Both the position numbers and the translations under genes were made by a program. Shown here piece after piece: positions 29,301 to 41,300 of a DNA stretch of 64,000 nucleotides. The first letter of the stretch is position 1. Every line of letters starts with the position of its first letter. Under the pieces are notes generated by a model, which ran no database searches, was not told the origin of the DNA, and saw nothing but the letters and a program-made list of their open reading frames with translations. Origin of the DNA: Strongylocentrotus droebachiensis (lineage: Eukaryota > Echinodermata > Echinoidea > Camarodonta > Strongylocentrotidae); the NCBI GenBank assembly GCA_035222895.1, contig JAVYIG010002113.1, positions 124,001 to 188,000 on the forward strand, in the 5' to 3' direction.

Positions 29301-32300
29301 ACGTACCAAAAGAAATTGGGTGGGATAGAGCATTTGCATCAGCAACTCCTTCTTTGTGGAATAAGTTACCTTTCTATATTCAGACGACCAACACTCTTTC
29401 TACTTTCAAAACTGGGCTTAATACTCACCTGATGCTCAATACATATTGTTAAATTTCAATGTTCTTTCCATACAATACATGCAAAGCGAATAATCACACT
29501 ATGCCACGTTGTATGTACCATGGCACCATAAAGTTGTGTGATCTAATGTAAGTTAACATTTAATATTTCTTTAATATTAAGTATGTTGAATATTAATTTA
29601 AATTATATGTATGCGCCTTGAGCATCTCTAGAGATGGATATGTTGCGCTTTATAAATATTGTTTTTATTATTTTTATTACGAGAATTAACTTCGAGCATC
29701 ACACACAGAATGATTACATGCATCACTTAATAGATCTACATTGTAAAATCTAACATTGAAAATGAATGGTCTTACTTTGACATGTTGGAATATCATCAGA
29801 GAAGGTTCTGTTGGCAAGGCAGTCTAGAAATGACATCCCAATAAGGTCATACCCAATGTTGCAGGAAAATGCACATGTTGTATCGTATGCCACATTCTGT
29901 CCCTCCGTGCATGAAGATGAAAGGTTGGGGGGCAGCTGTGGTACGTTACAGGTCTCAACTGCACATAAATGTTGATAACAATAATAGCACGTAAACTAAT
30001 TGATGAAAAAAATACATGGTTAAAGTTTACCGAGTGAGGAGAAGAGCATTTATAAGGTATGGTTGTACACAGTGATTATAACAGAATCGGCCGTTTGGAA
30101 AGAGATCATTCGAAGAACCTGATACAGGTTTTATTCTCGAAAATCACTCATTTATATACGTCATAATAGACAAGCCCACCCTAAATTGTGTTACACAAAT
30201 TAGTCTTCCTTTAAAATATATATTAAATCGCTAAACTTGTATTTACCAGGGGCATTAGACAGGTTGTTGTGTTACTGTGTAAGCATTCTCTTCAGGCGCG
30301 GATCTACGGGGGGGGGGGTTAGGGGGTTTAAACCCCCCCCCTTGGGCGGCCCAAAAAAAAAAAAAAAAAAAAAAAGGAAAGAGAAAAAAAAAAAGAAAGA
30401 AAAAAGAACGCACGCTGGAGAGAAACCCTTTCAAGTGCAAATATTGTGAGAAGATATTCAACTCATCTGGTAACTTAACCAAACACATGATAACTCTGGA
30501 TATAACTGTGTATTAAACTGTTACCTAATTTAAAAAGACGTTATCATGCACTGCTTTTTATGGTCTCCATTGTGTTAATAGATGCCAGGAAAACATCACT
30601 TACGGGGTTCAAATAAACACCCCCGAAAAAATCGGCTCGCCGCTTCGCGGCTCGTGGACGATGCTCCGCATCGTCATTATTTTGGTCAAACCCCCCCCTT
30701 AGCAAAAAGCTAGATCCGCCCCTGCTCTTTACATATTAGGACAAACAACCCAACTCAGCAAATGATTTTTGACCATGAATCCTTCAGATGTCTCCAACAA
30801 TTATTCATTGAGAAAAGAAATACAAATTTAAGTCTTCAACCAAAATCTACCCTCATTTGAAAAATTGAAAAAAAGGTTTTTACCTTCACATGAAGGCAAC
30901 AAATCAGAGAGAGACATGTTTGCCAGACATGTTACTGATGCAGATCCAACAAGACTATATCCCACATCACATGAATATGAACACCTTTCTGTGTAATTGA
31001 TGGATAGTCCTGCATCGCATTGTGACGTCATAGGAGATAGACGTGGTAGAAGCTCAGGTATGTAGCAGGATACAACTGTTAAAGAAAAGATAATAAAGAT
31101 GTTTAGGTTTCGTTCGAGGGATTCGCTTGTACCAATGTAATGCCATTGAGTCTTGGTCTTCTTCTTTTCCATGATCTCTACAAGCTAAGGTGCATTTCAA
31201 GTATTGAGATCCATGCAAATGCACAATCTGACTCAAGAAAAGTTGTCCAAGTCATATTACATTTTGGTTAGTCAATCCATAAATTATAGCGAACTTTCAA
31301 AAAGTAATCAGCTTTTTGCTGCAAACTTTCAAGATAAAAACAAACATTTAGCACTATCATAGTCAGTCCTGGACTAAGTTACTAGAACTCATAAATGTTT
31401 CAAGTTATTCGTGTTAGTTTTCTGAAAAGAATTGTCAGATTGACATGCCTTCACAAGTTGGTAGCTCGGCGGACAGCACCCCACTAGCCTGACAGATGAC
31501 AAACGAGTTACCAATGAGTTCATATCCGGGCTGACATTCATACATGCACGATGTGTTGTAGTCTATCATCATCTCTGTTCCACATTGTGTGTTATCCATG
31601 GTGAGGTTTGCCGGAAAAGCTGGGATGTTACACGTAACAACTGCCGAGACAAGAAAATAATAATGAAACATGCGTACACATTGCCCGGTTACAATACATA
31701 GAAAACGATTGCAAAGTTTTTCCAGAAATTAACTCAAGGACAATTCCCGCTTGTCTTCGTGTATAAATTATGTTTGAATTGCATAACATTGAAATGTGAT
31801 ATTCACACATTTCAAAAGGCTACTGATTTTGCCTCTCGTTGCTTTGTGTGAAAGTCTATAATTTTGAGTTGTTTAAACACTTGACTGTAGATGCGAAGGT
31901 CGTGGATTCTATTCCCGTCAAGGCACTTAAGTCATTATTACACAAGATATTGTATCTGTATTGCTCCTCGCAATCCATGTGATTGCAAACCCCGAAGGCA
32001 CTTCACCTGAACAGATTTATTTTCTAGTAGCGGACAGACTACAACTGAAAATATGAAGCAGAACGGTACATTTCATATTCGTGAAACTCACTAATTGCAT
32101 GGTAATTCACTTTGAGCATCACACAACAGAATGATTACATGTATCACTTAATAGATTTACATTGTAAAATCTAACATTGAAAATGAATGGTCTTACTTTG
32201 ACATGTTGGAATATCATCAGAGAAGGTTCTGTTGGCAAGGCAATCTAGAGATGACATCCCAATAAGGTCGTACCCAATGTTGCAGGAAAATTCACATGTT

Positions 32301-35300
32301 GTATTGTATGCAACATTCTGTCCCTCCGTGCATGACGATGAAAGGTTGGGTGGCAGCTGTGGTACGTTACAAGTCTTAACTGCACATAAATGTTGATAAC
32401 AATAGTGGAAGGTAAACTAATTGGTGAAAAAATACATGTTTAAATTGTAATGAATGAAGCGAAGAGCATTTAATAAGTATGATTGTGCACATTGATTATA
32501 ACAGATTCGGCTGTTTGGAAAGAGATCATTCGGAGAACCTGATACACGTTTTATTCTCGAAAATCACTCATTTGAAAAATTGATAGAAAGATTTTACCTT
32601 CACATTAGTCTTCCTTTAAAATATATATTATATCGCTAAACTTGTATTCATCAGGGGCATTAGACAGGTTGTTGTGTTACTGTGTAAGCATTCTCTATAC
32701 ATATCAGGGCAATCAAGCCAACTCAGCAAATGGCTTTTCACCATGAATCCTTCAGATACCTCCAACAATCATTTATTGAGAAAATAATATACAAATTTAA
32801 ATCTTCTACAAAAATCTACCCTCATTTGAAAAATTGAAAAAAAAGTTTTACCTTCACATGAAGGCAAAAAATCAGAGAGAGACATGTTTGCCAGACATGT
32901 TACTGATGCAGATCCAACAAGACTATATCCCATATCACATGAATATGAACAGCTTTCTGTGTAATTGATGGATAGTCCTGCATTGCATTGTGACGTCATA
33001 GGAGATAGACGTGGTGGAAGCTCAGGTATGGAGCAGGTTACAACTGTTAAAGAAAAGATAATAAAGATGATTAGGTTTCGTTCGAGGGATTCGCTTGTAC
33101 CAGAGTCTGTGTCTTCTTCTTTCCCAAAATCTCTAAAAGCTAAGGGGCATTTCAAGTATTGAGATCCATGCAAATGCACAATCTGACGGTTGGGTTGCAA
33201 CTGTGGTTCGTTACAGGTCTCAACTGCACATAAAATATGTTGAAAACAATAATGGCAGGTAAACTAATTGGTGAAAAAATACATGTTTAAATTTTAATGA
33301 ATGAGGCGAAGAGCATTTAATAAGTATGATTGTGCACATTGATTATAACAGATTCGGCTGTTTGGAAAGAGATCATTCGGAGAACCTGATACAGGTTTTA
33401 TTCTCGAAAATCACTCATTTGAAAAATTGATAGAAAGATTATACCTTCACACTAGTCTTCCTTTAAAATATATATTATATCGCTAAACTTGTATTCATCA
33501 GGGGCATTAGACAGGTTGTTGTGTTACTGTGTAAGCATTCTCTTTACATAACAGGGCAAACAACCCAACTCAGTAAATAGCTTTTGACCATGAATCCTTC
33601 AGATATCTCCAACAATCAGTCATTGAGAAAAGAATATACAAATTTAAATCTACTCTTATTTGAAAAATTGAAAAAAAGGTTTTTACCTTCACATGAAGGC
33701 AGAAAATCAGAGAGAGACGTGTTTGCCAGACATGTTACTGATGCAGATGCAACAAGATTATATCCTACATCACATGAATATGAACAGCTTTCTGTGTAAT
33801 TGATGGATAGTCCTGCATTGCATTGTGACGTCATAGGAGATAGACGTGGTGGAAGCTCAGGTATGGAGCAGGATACAACTGTTAAAGAAAAGATAATAAA
33901 GTTGTTTAGGTTTCGTTCGAGGGATTCGCTTGTACCAATGTAATGTCATTGAATCTTTGTTTTCTTCTTTCCCATAATCTCTACAAGCTAAGGTGCATTT
34001 CAAGTATTGAGATCCATGCAAATGCACAATCTGACTCAAGAAAAGTTGTCCAAGTCATATTACATTTTGGTTAGTCAATCCATAAATTATAGCGAACTTT
34101 CAAAAAGTAATCAGCTTTTTGCTGCAAACTGTCGATAGAAAAACAAAAATTTAGAACTATCATAGTCAGTCCTGGACTATGTTACTAGAACTCAAAAATG
34201 TTTCAAGTTATTCGTGTTACTTTTCTGATAAGAATTGTCAGATTGACATGCCTTCACAAGTTGGTAGATCGGCGGACAGCGCCCCACTAGCCTGACAGAT
34301 GACAGACGAGTTACCAATGATGTCATATCCGGGCTGACATTCATACATGCACGATGCATTGTAGTCTATTCTCATCTCTGTTCCGCATTGTGTGTTATCC
34401 GTGGTGAGATTTGCCGGAAAAGCTGGGATGGTACACGTAACAACTGCCGAGACAAGAAAATAATAATGAAACTTGCGTACACATTGCCCGGTTACAATAC
34501 ATAGGAAACGATTGCAAAGTTTTTCCAGAAATTAACTCAAGGACAATTCCCGCTTGTATTCGTGGGGGTAGTGAGCACTAATTTATTTTTTGTTGGCCCT
34601 CGAAAATTTGAAAAATCACACCCCAACCCCCTTGAGCGCCAGGTGAGGAGGCCCATCTCCAAAAAAGGTAAAATGAACGTGTTTCTACACGTTTTTCCTC
34701 CGGGGGGGGGGGGGGAGGGGGTGTGGGGAGGGGGCGCCCTGGATCCGCCACTGCTATCATATGTCATTTCTACAGATATTCTTCTACATAGGAATGACGT
34801 TATAAGAAGGCAAACCCAACATAATTCACATTAATCAGATATGCTACAATCTTAAAATCTCGTTTATTATAATGGAATCAATACTTTACCTGTAAGCATA
34901 ACACTATACGTGACTTACATTTCAATTTCAACGCTCATGGTAGGCCTGCATTTTCAATGGGTTAGGCAGGTTGAAGATATGCCTCTCTTTTCCTTGAACC
35001 TTCAACACTATAAACACTCATCCGTTCATATTGGTAATTTGCATTGCATGATTGGAATGTAAGGTAAATCATCTATTTGTCCATTACGAAATTGGAACGT
35101 AAGATAAATTCTAACTAAAAATAGCATTTTCTTCTTCCAAACCTCCCTCATTGCCATGATTCCACATACCTATTCCAAAGTTCTTCTACCCCCCCCCCCT
35201 CCCCCCCCCCCAAAAAAAAGATCAATGCAATCATATCGGTAACCGTTGTCAGCTATCTATCTTATCTATCTTCAATGACGCAGCTTACATGGCTCAAAAA

Positions 35301-38300
35301 TATATGTTCACGCCTCCTCATTAGATTAATACTGATGCATTGACTTCTTTTCTTGTCTTGCTTTCGTATTTTTATGAATTTTTATTCAGAGAAAAAAATA
35401 GTGCATTCTATGTTCTATTAAGTGAATCTTAATACATAAGCCCTACTTTCAACTAGATTTCTTAATATTCCACTTCGGATTTTTCGTTATGCTCCTTAAG
35501 TATGTCATATAATTCGGTATGATTTGTAATACTGTTACGTTTTGTCTTGTAATTTTAAAGAAGTACATACACCACACTATGATATTTTTGTCTTCTATTA
35601 TGCATGATATGTCATGAGGTGATGTAATATAGACTATAATCAATATGTAAACTAAAGTGTAATTTGCCGATGCTATACTCACCAGAAACAAGAATGGCAG
35701 TGACAATGATATCGACATGACCAACATTTGAGTATTTCCCACCTGCCATGACCAGCCACATGTGGCTCGTTCTCACGTGAACATCGTCAACATAATTTGT
35801 GTCATCCTCTATGGCCTTTACTACAGACCTGTCATCGAATGGATCAGTCCCAGTCCCGATCTGAACACGCATTCCACAACAGTTAAGATAGATATGTTGG
35901 AACTTGATGTGGAATCCATAGGATGAGTTGGTTTGTAAAACGAAGACGTGATATTCCCGTTCATATAGATCCAAATTTGAGATGGCATAAGATTCATCTT
36001 CTCTGATGGTGGTTGGTGAACGATCTGTGAAATCAAATAAAATCATGTCAGATTCAAAACATTTCTTTCCTTAAATTTAATGAAAGTATTCATTCTTCTT
36101 ACCTCCCAAATCCCAAATGTATATCCACATATTTCCGGACCATAATGTAAAATTGCTTTGCTTATCATGTTTTTATCCTCCATAAATATATTTCATTAAA
36201 TGAAACATTCATATGAGCAGCGAACTTTTCTATAAATTTATAATCAGGGGCGGAAATCCTCCCTGGAGTGCTTTGCCTTTGCCTTTGCCTTCATAAATAC
36301 CCTGACAAGATATCTCCTGGGTTTTCGCTACTTTCGTTACACATTTTGAGGGAAAGGAAAATGGGAGATTTTCCTTAGTCATGACAGTTGCATTTTGAGG
36401 ATCAAATATACAAACAAAATACGATTAGGCGATCCAGGGGGCATAATTTCATTGTTTGCCCCAGGCGCATGATCCCTAGATTCGCCACTGACTGCGTCAT
36501 TCTAATGGGGTTTGATATCTTGTGCACACCATTTGTCTTCATCGAAGGTATTGCTAGGTACTTTATTTATATACTTGTTTGTTGTTGTTTTTTATTTTAA
36601 ATTTCTGTCATGAGAATGTTGAAGTCACTTACCACATGGTTTCTCATCTTCATAACTGTCGCATTCGTACCGTCCATTACACACGTAATTTTGGGATATA
36701 CTCGTGTCTGAATCTTGGCAACGAAACCAGCCTAAAGTAAAGATATTTATAAAAGAAACAAAATGATACTTCCTGTAAACCAGATTCGAATGAATATTAA
36801 CAAATTTAGTCAAAAGAAAAATATGACCGACCTTGATGTAATTCAAGTAATGCTCTTAGAAGACATTATTGCCCGTACGTGGGTAGAAATGAAATACTAT
36901 CTCAAATATAACAAAAATAAGTGGTGATGGTCTTAAAAAGCTTAATTCATAGATATACATTAAATTACTAGTAATCTGTGTATTGATGGCACATCATCAC
37001 CAAGAATCTATTGGCCTTTTATATCATTCCTGTATTGTGAACAAATTAACAGAATTTCATCATTAATACAGAGAAAACATGGGATATGTTTTTAAAAAAA
37101 TTGCATTCTATATTTCCTTTTGAAATTATTCTTCATGTTCACGATTTGAAAGACTTTCAAGAAGTCAACTCGCGAGTAATCCTTGTATTGCTCATAGAAA
37201 TTATATGAGGATTACGCAATACGCTATTGCAGTGTTCGCACTTTTTGAAAAGAGATGTACAATGCTATCACACTTTCCTCTGGCTTATTCACTTAAAGTT
37301 TATTTGTGTAAAGTATTTGTGAATTTGTAGCGGTTAACCCAGACGTTTTCGCTGAAAACTGTCAGCATTTTAAATTTGATCCTTTATCTATACTCACCTG
37401 ACATATTAACGGCAGTTATGTCAATATAAAAGTCACGGTAGTAATGGTAGGAATCGAGAAGTATAACAGCAACCCATATCTCCTGACTGTCCACATATTC
37501 CGTATCGGTTTGATAGTACTCCAATGTACTATATGTCTTGATTACTGACTGCTGGATAGTCGAATCATGTCCTTTCCCCAAAAGAACGCTGAATCCGTTA
37601 CAGTTATCGTAGTAGAAGTCAAAACAAAAAAATTCAACTCGAAACCCATTGGTAGAGTTCGTATCAAAGAGCCAGACTCTGTAATTGTGTTGACCCTCAA
37701 ACCCAGAGAATAGAAACCTTTCTTCGTCTTGAAGAAATATTGCAGATTGATCTGAAAATGTTGTTTCATAAAAAAATTAATTTCGTCATATGATTTGCTG
37801 CTGAAATAAGCTCATTGGTAATATGAGGCCTAGCTATACACTTAGCAAATCAACAAATATTGTGTGTGTGCGCGTGTGTGTGTGTGTGTGTGTGTATGTG
37901 TGTGCGTGTTCGTGTGTGTGTATTCGCGCGCGCGCGCGTGTTGTCTTTCTATCTTTACTTTCTTTCTTTTCTTTAAAAAAAAAATAGATATTCGCATTTT
38001 ATTGGTTCATAATGTTATGAGGAAATGATTTGTACGGATAACAGATAAATCATATTTATAAAGGCCTTAATATTATTTTGTTCATGCGTAAGGTAAATGG
38101 AACGCTACATCGTGTCCTTGTACAAAAGGAGCTTAATTAGTGAGCAGTAAATTTACAATACAAATTGTAAAAGAAAAGAAGACAAAAAAACAAGGTAAAT
38201 AATAAACTTACTGCATGAAGATTCGTCTTCATGATTGCTACATTCATAAATCCCATCACATATCCTACTTTGCTGAATCCCGATATTGGTGTTGGCTGAG

Positions 38301-41300
38301 CAGAAATACAACTCTCGTGATACTAAAAAAAGAAAATATGATTTAGGAAGTTGACATTTGTATCAATGTCAAAATGTTTCTGTTTTATTGAGCTAAAAAT
38401 ATAATATTGGTATAAAAAGCACATTACAGGCGATCACTAAGACTTAAACAAAAATCACCCTAAGGTAATTCAATAACCTTGTTCATCACCTATCGAACTG
38501 TGTGAACATTACAAAGACGTATTACGTTACTATCAACTTGATTCATATGGGATAAATAGTATTGTTTTAAGATTGCCCTTGATATGGGTTGATTTTTCGA
38601 ATGTCTTTGCGATCGTGTTATTTATGATCATTCTCAGTTCACACATTCAGTTAACAATCCAAGCCTTGTTGGTGTAGCTGATCCACGTATATCTGAATCT
38701 TACCACTTCAATATATCCTGTTGCCCATAAAGTTGGAATAATCTTTTCGTACCCCTTTTGCATGCATTTATTTTATCTTGATAGATAAAGTTGATATCTT
38801 CTCAGGAACCGTTATTGATCGTTCTGGAAAGTTATAGAGATTGATCAATAAATTGCTGAGAAGAAAGGTAAGCAAAATTATTCCAACTTATGCCTGGATT
38901 ACATTTGGCCTGCGATTAGTCTACGGAGCCCGTATCCTGCCCGCATCCCCTTTTCCGTGCGGCCTCTGTGCGGAGGCAGGAGGCGGCCGTGAGATTCTCG
39001 TACGGATTCACGGGCTCCGCAGCCTTTACGATTTTGTTTCGCAAGAAGTTTAACAAATTTGAAAAAACATAAGCCCGTAGCCCGTACACATGTCGTAGAT
39101 GGCATTGCACAATCCCCGCACGGGCATCGCCCGGAAGCCTCGCACTGATTGTGCAGCACACGTACGATTTTTGGGTGAACATGGGGGCAAACAAAATTGT
39201 ACAGAGATTGTAGACTCGTGGGGAATTCGCATGGCCTTTGCACAGCAATCGCAAGATTGCTGTACGGCCACCGCGCCTTCTCCGCGCAAATTTTGCACGG
39301 AAGTTGCACGATTTCCGTACAATCTCCGAGCAGCCTCTGTACGGATTTGCCCCGGCCTGTCCCCGCGGGCCAATACAATAAATGGCACGATGCTCGTAGA
39401 TAATGTAAACAAAAACATCGTAGCCCGTAGTCTCCTACGATGTCAACGAAAAATCGTAGACTAATTAATCGTACGGCGCCCGGGGCAAATGTAATCCAGG
39501 CATAAATGGGCAAAAGTTAGTGTATAACCCACACCTTTCTGTATTAGTACAACATTAGGCGGTGTCAGACATAGGCCAAAAATCCGGATTTTAGTTATCC
39601 GGATTTTAGTTGTCCTCTTAATTGGCTGTCTGTCATCAATTATCTCTTTAAAAATCCCTTAAAAAAATCTCCTAAAAAATCCTCTTACGAAGCAAGAAAA
39701 TTCTCCCTTGAAAGGACTGTCGAATCAAAATATTCATGATTGTATTCGTTCATTACGGGATCTATCAACTCTTGCTGAGCCTGTTTAATGCACCCATTGT
39801 ACTTTGCCTGACGGCTTCATACGATATATGCATACAGCCTCAACTCAATTGCGGTTAGATCGTATAATGAACTCAAGTGCATGCGTCATCTATAAAGTAT
39901 TTCTAAATTGAGATGAAATGGAAACTTAGATACCTGGTAAAGTTACAGAAGTGACGTTAATCTCTACATAGCCAGAGCTGGATTCATCTCCACCTATGAT
40001 ATCAAGCCACATTTCATTCGTTGTGACGTGAACATCGTCGTAATTATAGTCATAGTAGCTCAAGAAGATTTGATAGATGTCCCTTGTGTCGCTGCCCGTG
40101 CCAACGACAATGTGTGCTCCACAGCAACCCACATTGAGTAAAGAGAAATGCACTCGAAATCCCAATGTAGAGTTTGTACGAAGCATAGTTCTATTGTAAG
40201 ATCTGCGTGTAATAGCCGGAATGGTTATGTGAAAAGATTCCCCTTCATGTAGAAATATGTCTGGATGACCTTGGAAAAAACGAGAACGGAGCAGTTACTT
40301 CGTTTGTTGTTGAATATTATTCAATCGTACTGCATTGTTAATTGTAATGCAAAGTTTCTGAAATTTGGAAAATTGACTGGATAGTGATTCTGTACAATTT
40401 TGATATATTTGCATGCCCTTGTGGATGTATTATAAGCACTAGAAAATTTAGCCTTTAAAACATTTCTGCTTTCGAGAAAAATTGAACCCCAAAATTTACC
40501 GGTGCTCCCGGTAAATTTTGATCAATTTCAAATAGCGCTTGCGGCCAGACAATGGTAGCTGCGACCATAAAAATCTCAGAAAATGTTGTTGTGATATATA
40601 ATTTCCGAACGGGAATAGCCAATCGGTAGATTTTAGTAAAAAAAAAATTGTTGTATAGCTAAATTATTATCTTGACCCTGAGAGGGAGCTATACAACAAA
40701 AAGAGTTTAATATTTACAATTTCATAACTTTAGACTCGATTTCAACAGCGACAACAATCACTAAATATTGTAGGATCGCATATGCTTCCCATATGTTCAT
40801 TTGAACCAAATTCATGACCCCATACCAACAATTTGTATTACCTTTAAAATTAATGATGTGAGTGGAGTTTAAGATTTTCACGTGGTCAGACGGAAAGCTT
40901 ATCTAATCACAATTTCGTCTATTCCCTAGATAGATGGATAGTCGAATTTATTTCATTCATCATAAAAAACATTTTGATAAAATAACATATAATATCGCAT
41001 ACATATAACATCAAACTAACGCACATTACAAAGATAATCATACAATATAGTATACATCATAAAGTTAATCTGGACAATTTTTTATGAAAAGTGAGTATTT
41101 ATGAGAATGAGGAGACAGCTAGAAAGGAAATGCCTTAATAGTGCTGCCACCTACACAAAAACTGAAACTGAAAATTTGAAATAAGAATAAGATGAGAGTA
41201 TAATAAGAACAGATTGGAAATTTACAGCTTAAATATAAACATATATACTCATCAAATTAACAACAAACAAAAACAAAACAAGAACAAAAATGAATTACTT

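Larger units (their letters stand above)
28631..34563 (-). repeat. Tandem array of three-exon sushi units (A-B-C)
   Basis: Transcript order is A 34252, B 33687, C remnant 33188, B 32852, C 32197, A 31449, B 30884, C 29776, A 28631. Copies of the same type are nearly identical in exons and also in introns (for example GACAGGTTGTTGTGTTACTG at about 30258, 32665 and 33510), so the array arose by recent tandem duplication of a unit of roughly 2.8 kb. It breaks off at about 34563. Confidence 0.92.

Noticed and set aside
30237-30488. Frames with Pro, Phe and Lys runs around the sushi array
   Set aside because: Read through homopolymers of a TIR element; only the zinc-finger fragment inside is meaningful.
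38899-39513. 204-codon minus-strand frame plus other overlapping frames
   Set aside because: GC-rich repeat element with open frames on both strands; no domain. Kept only as a mobile element.
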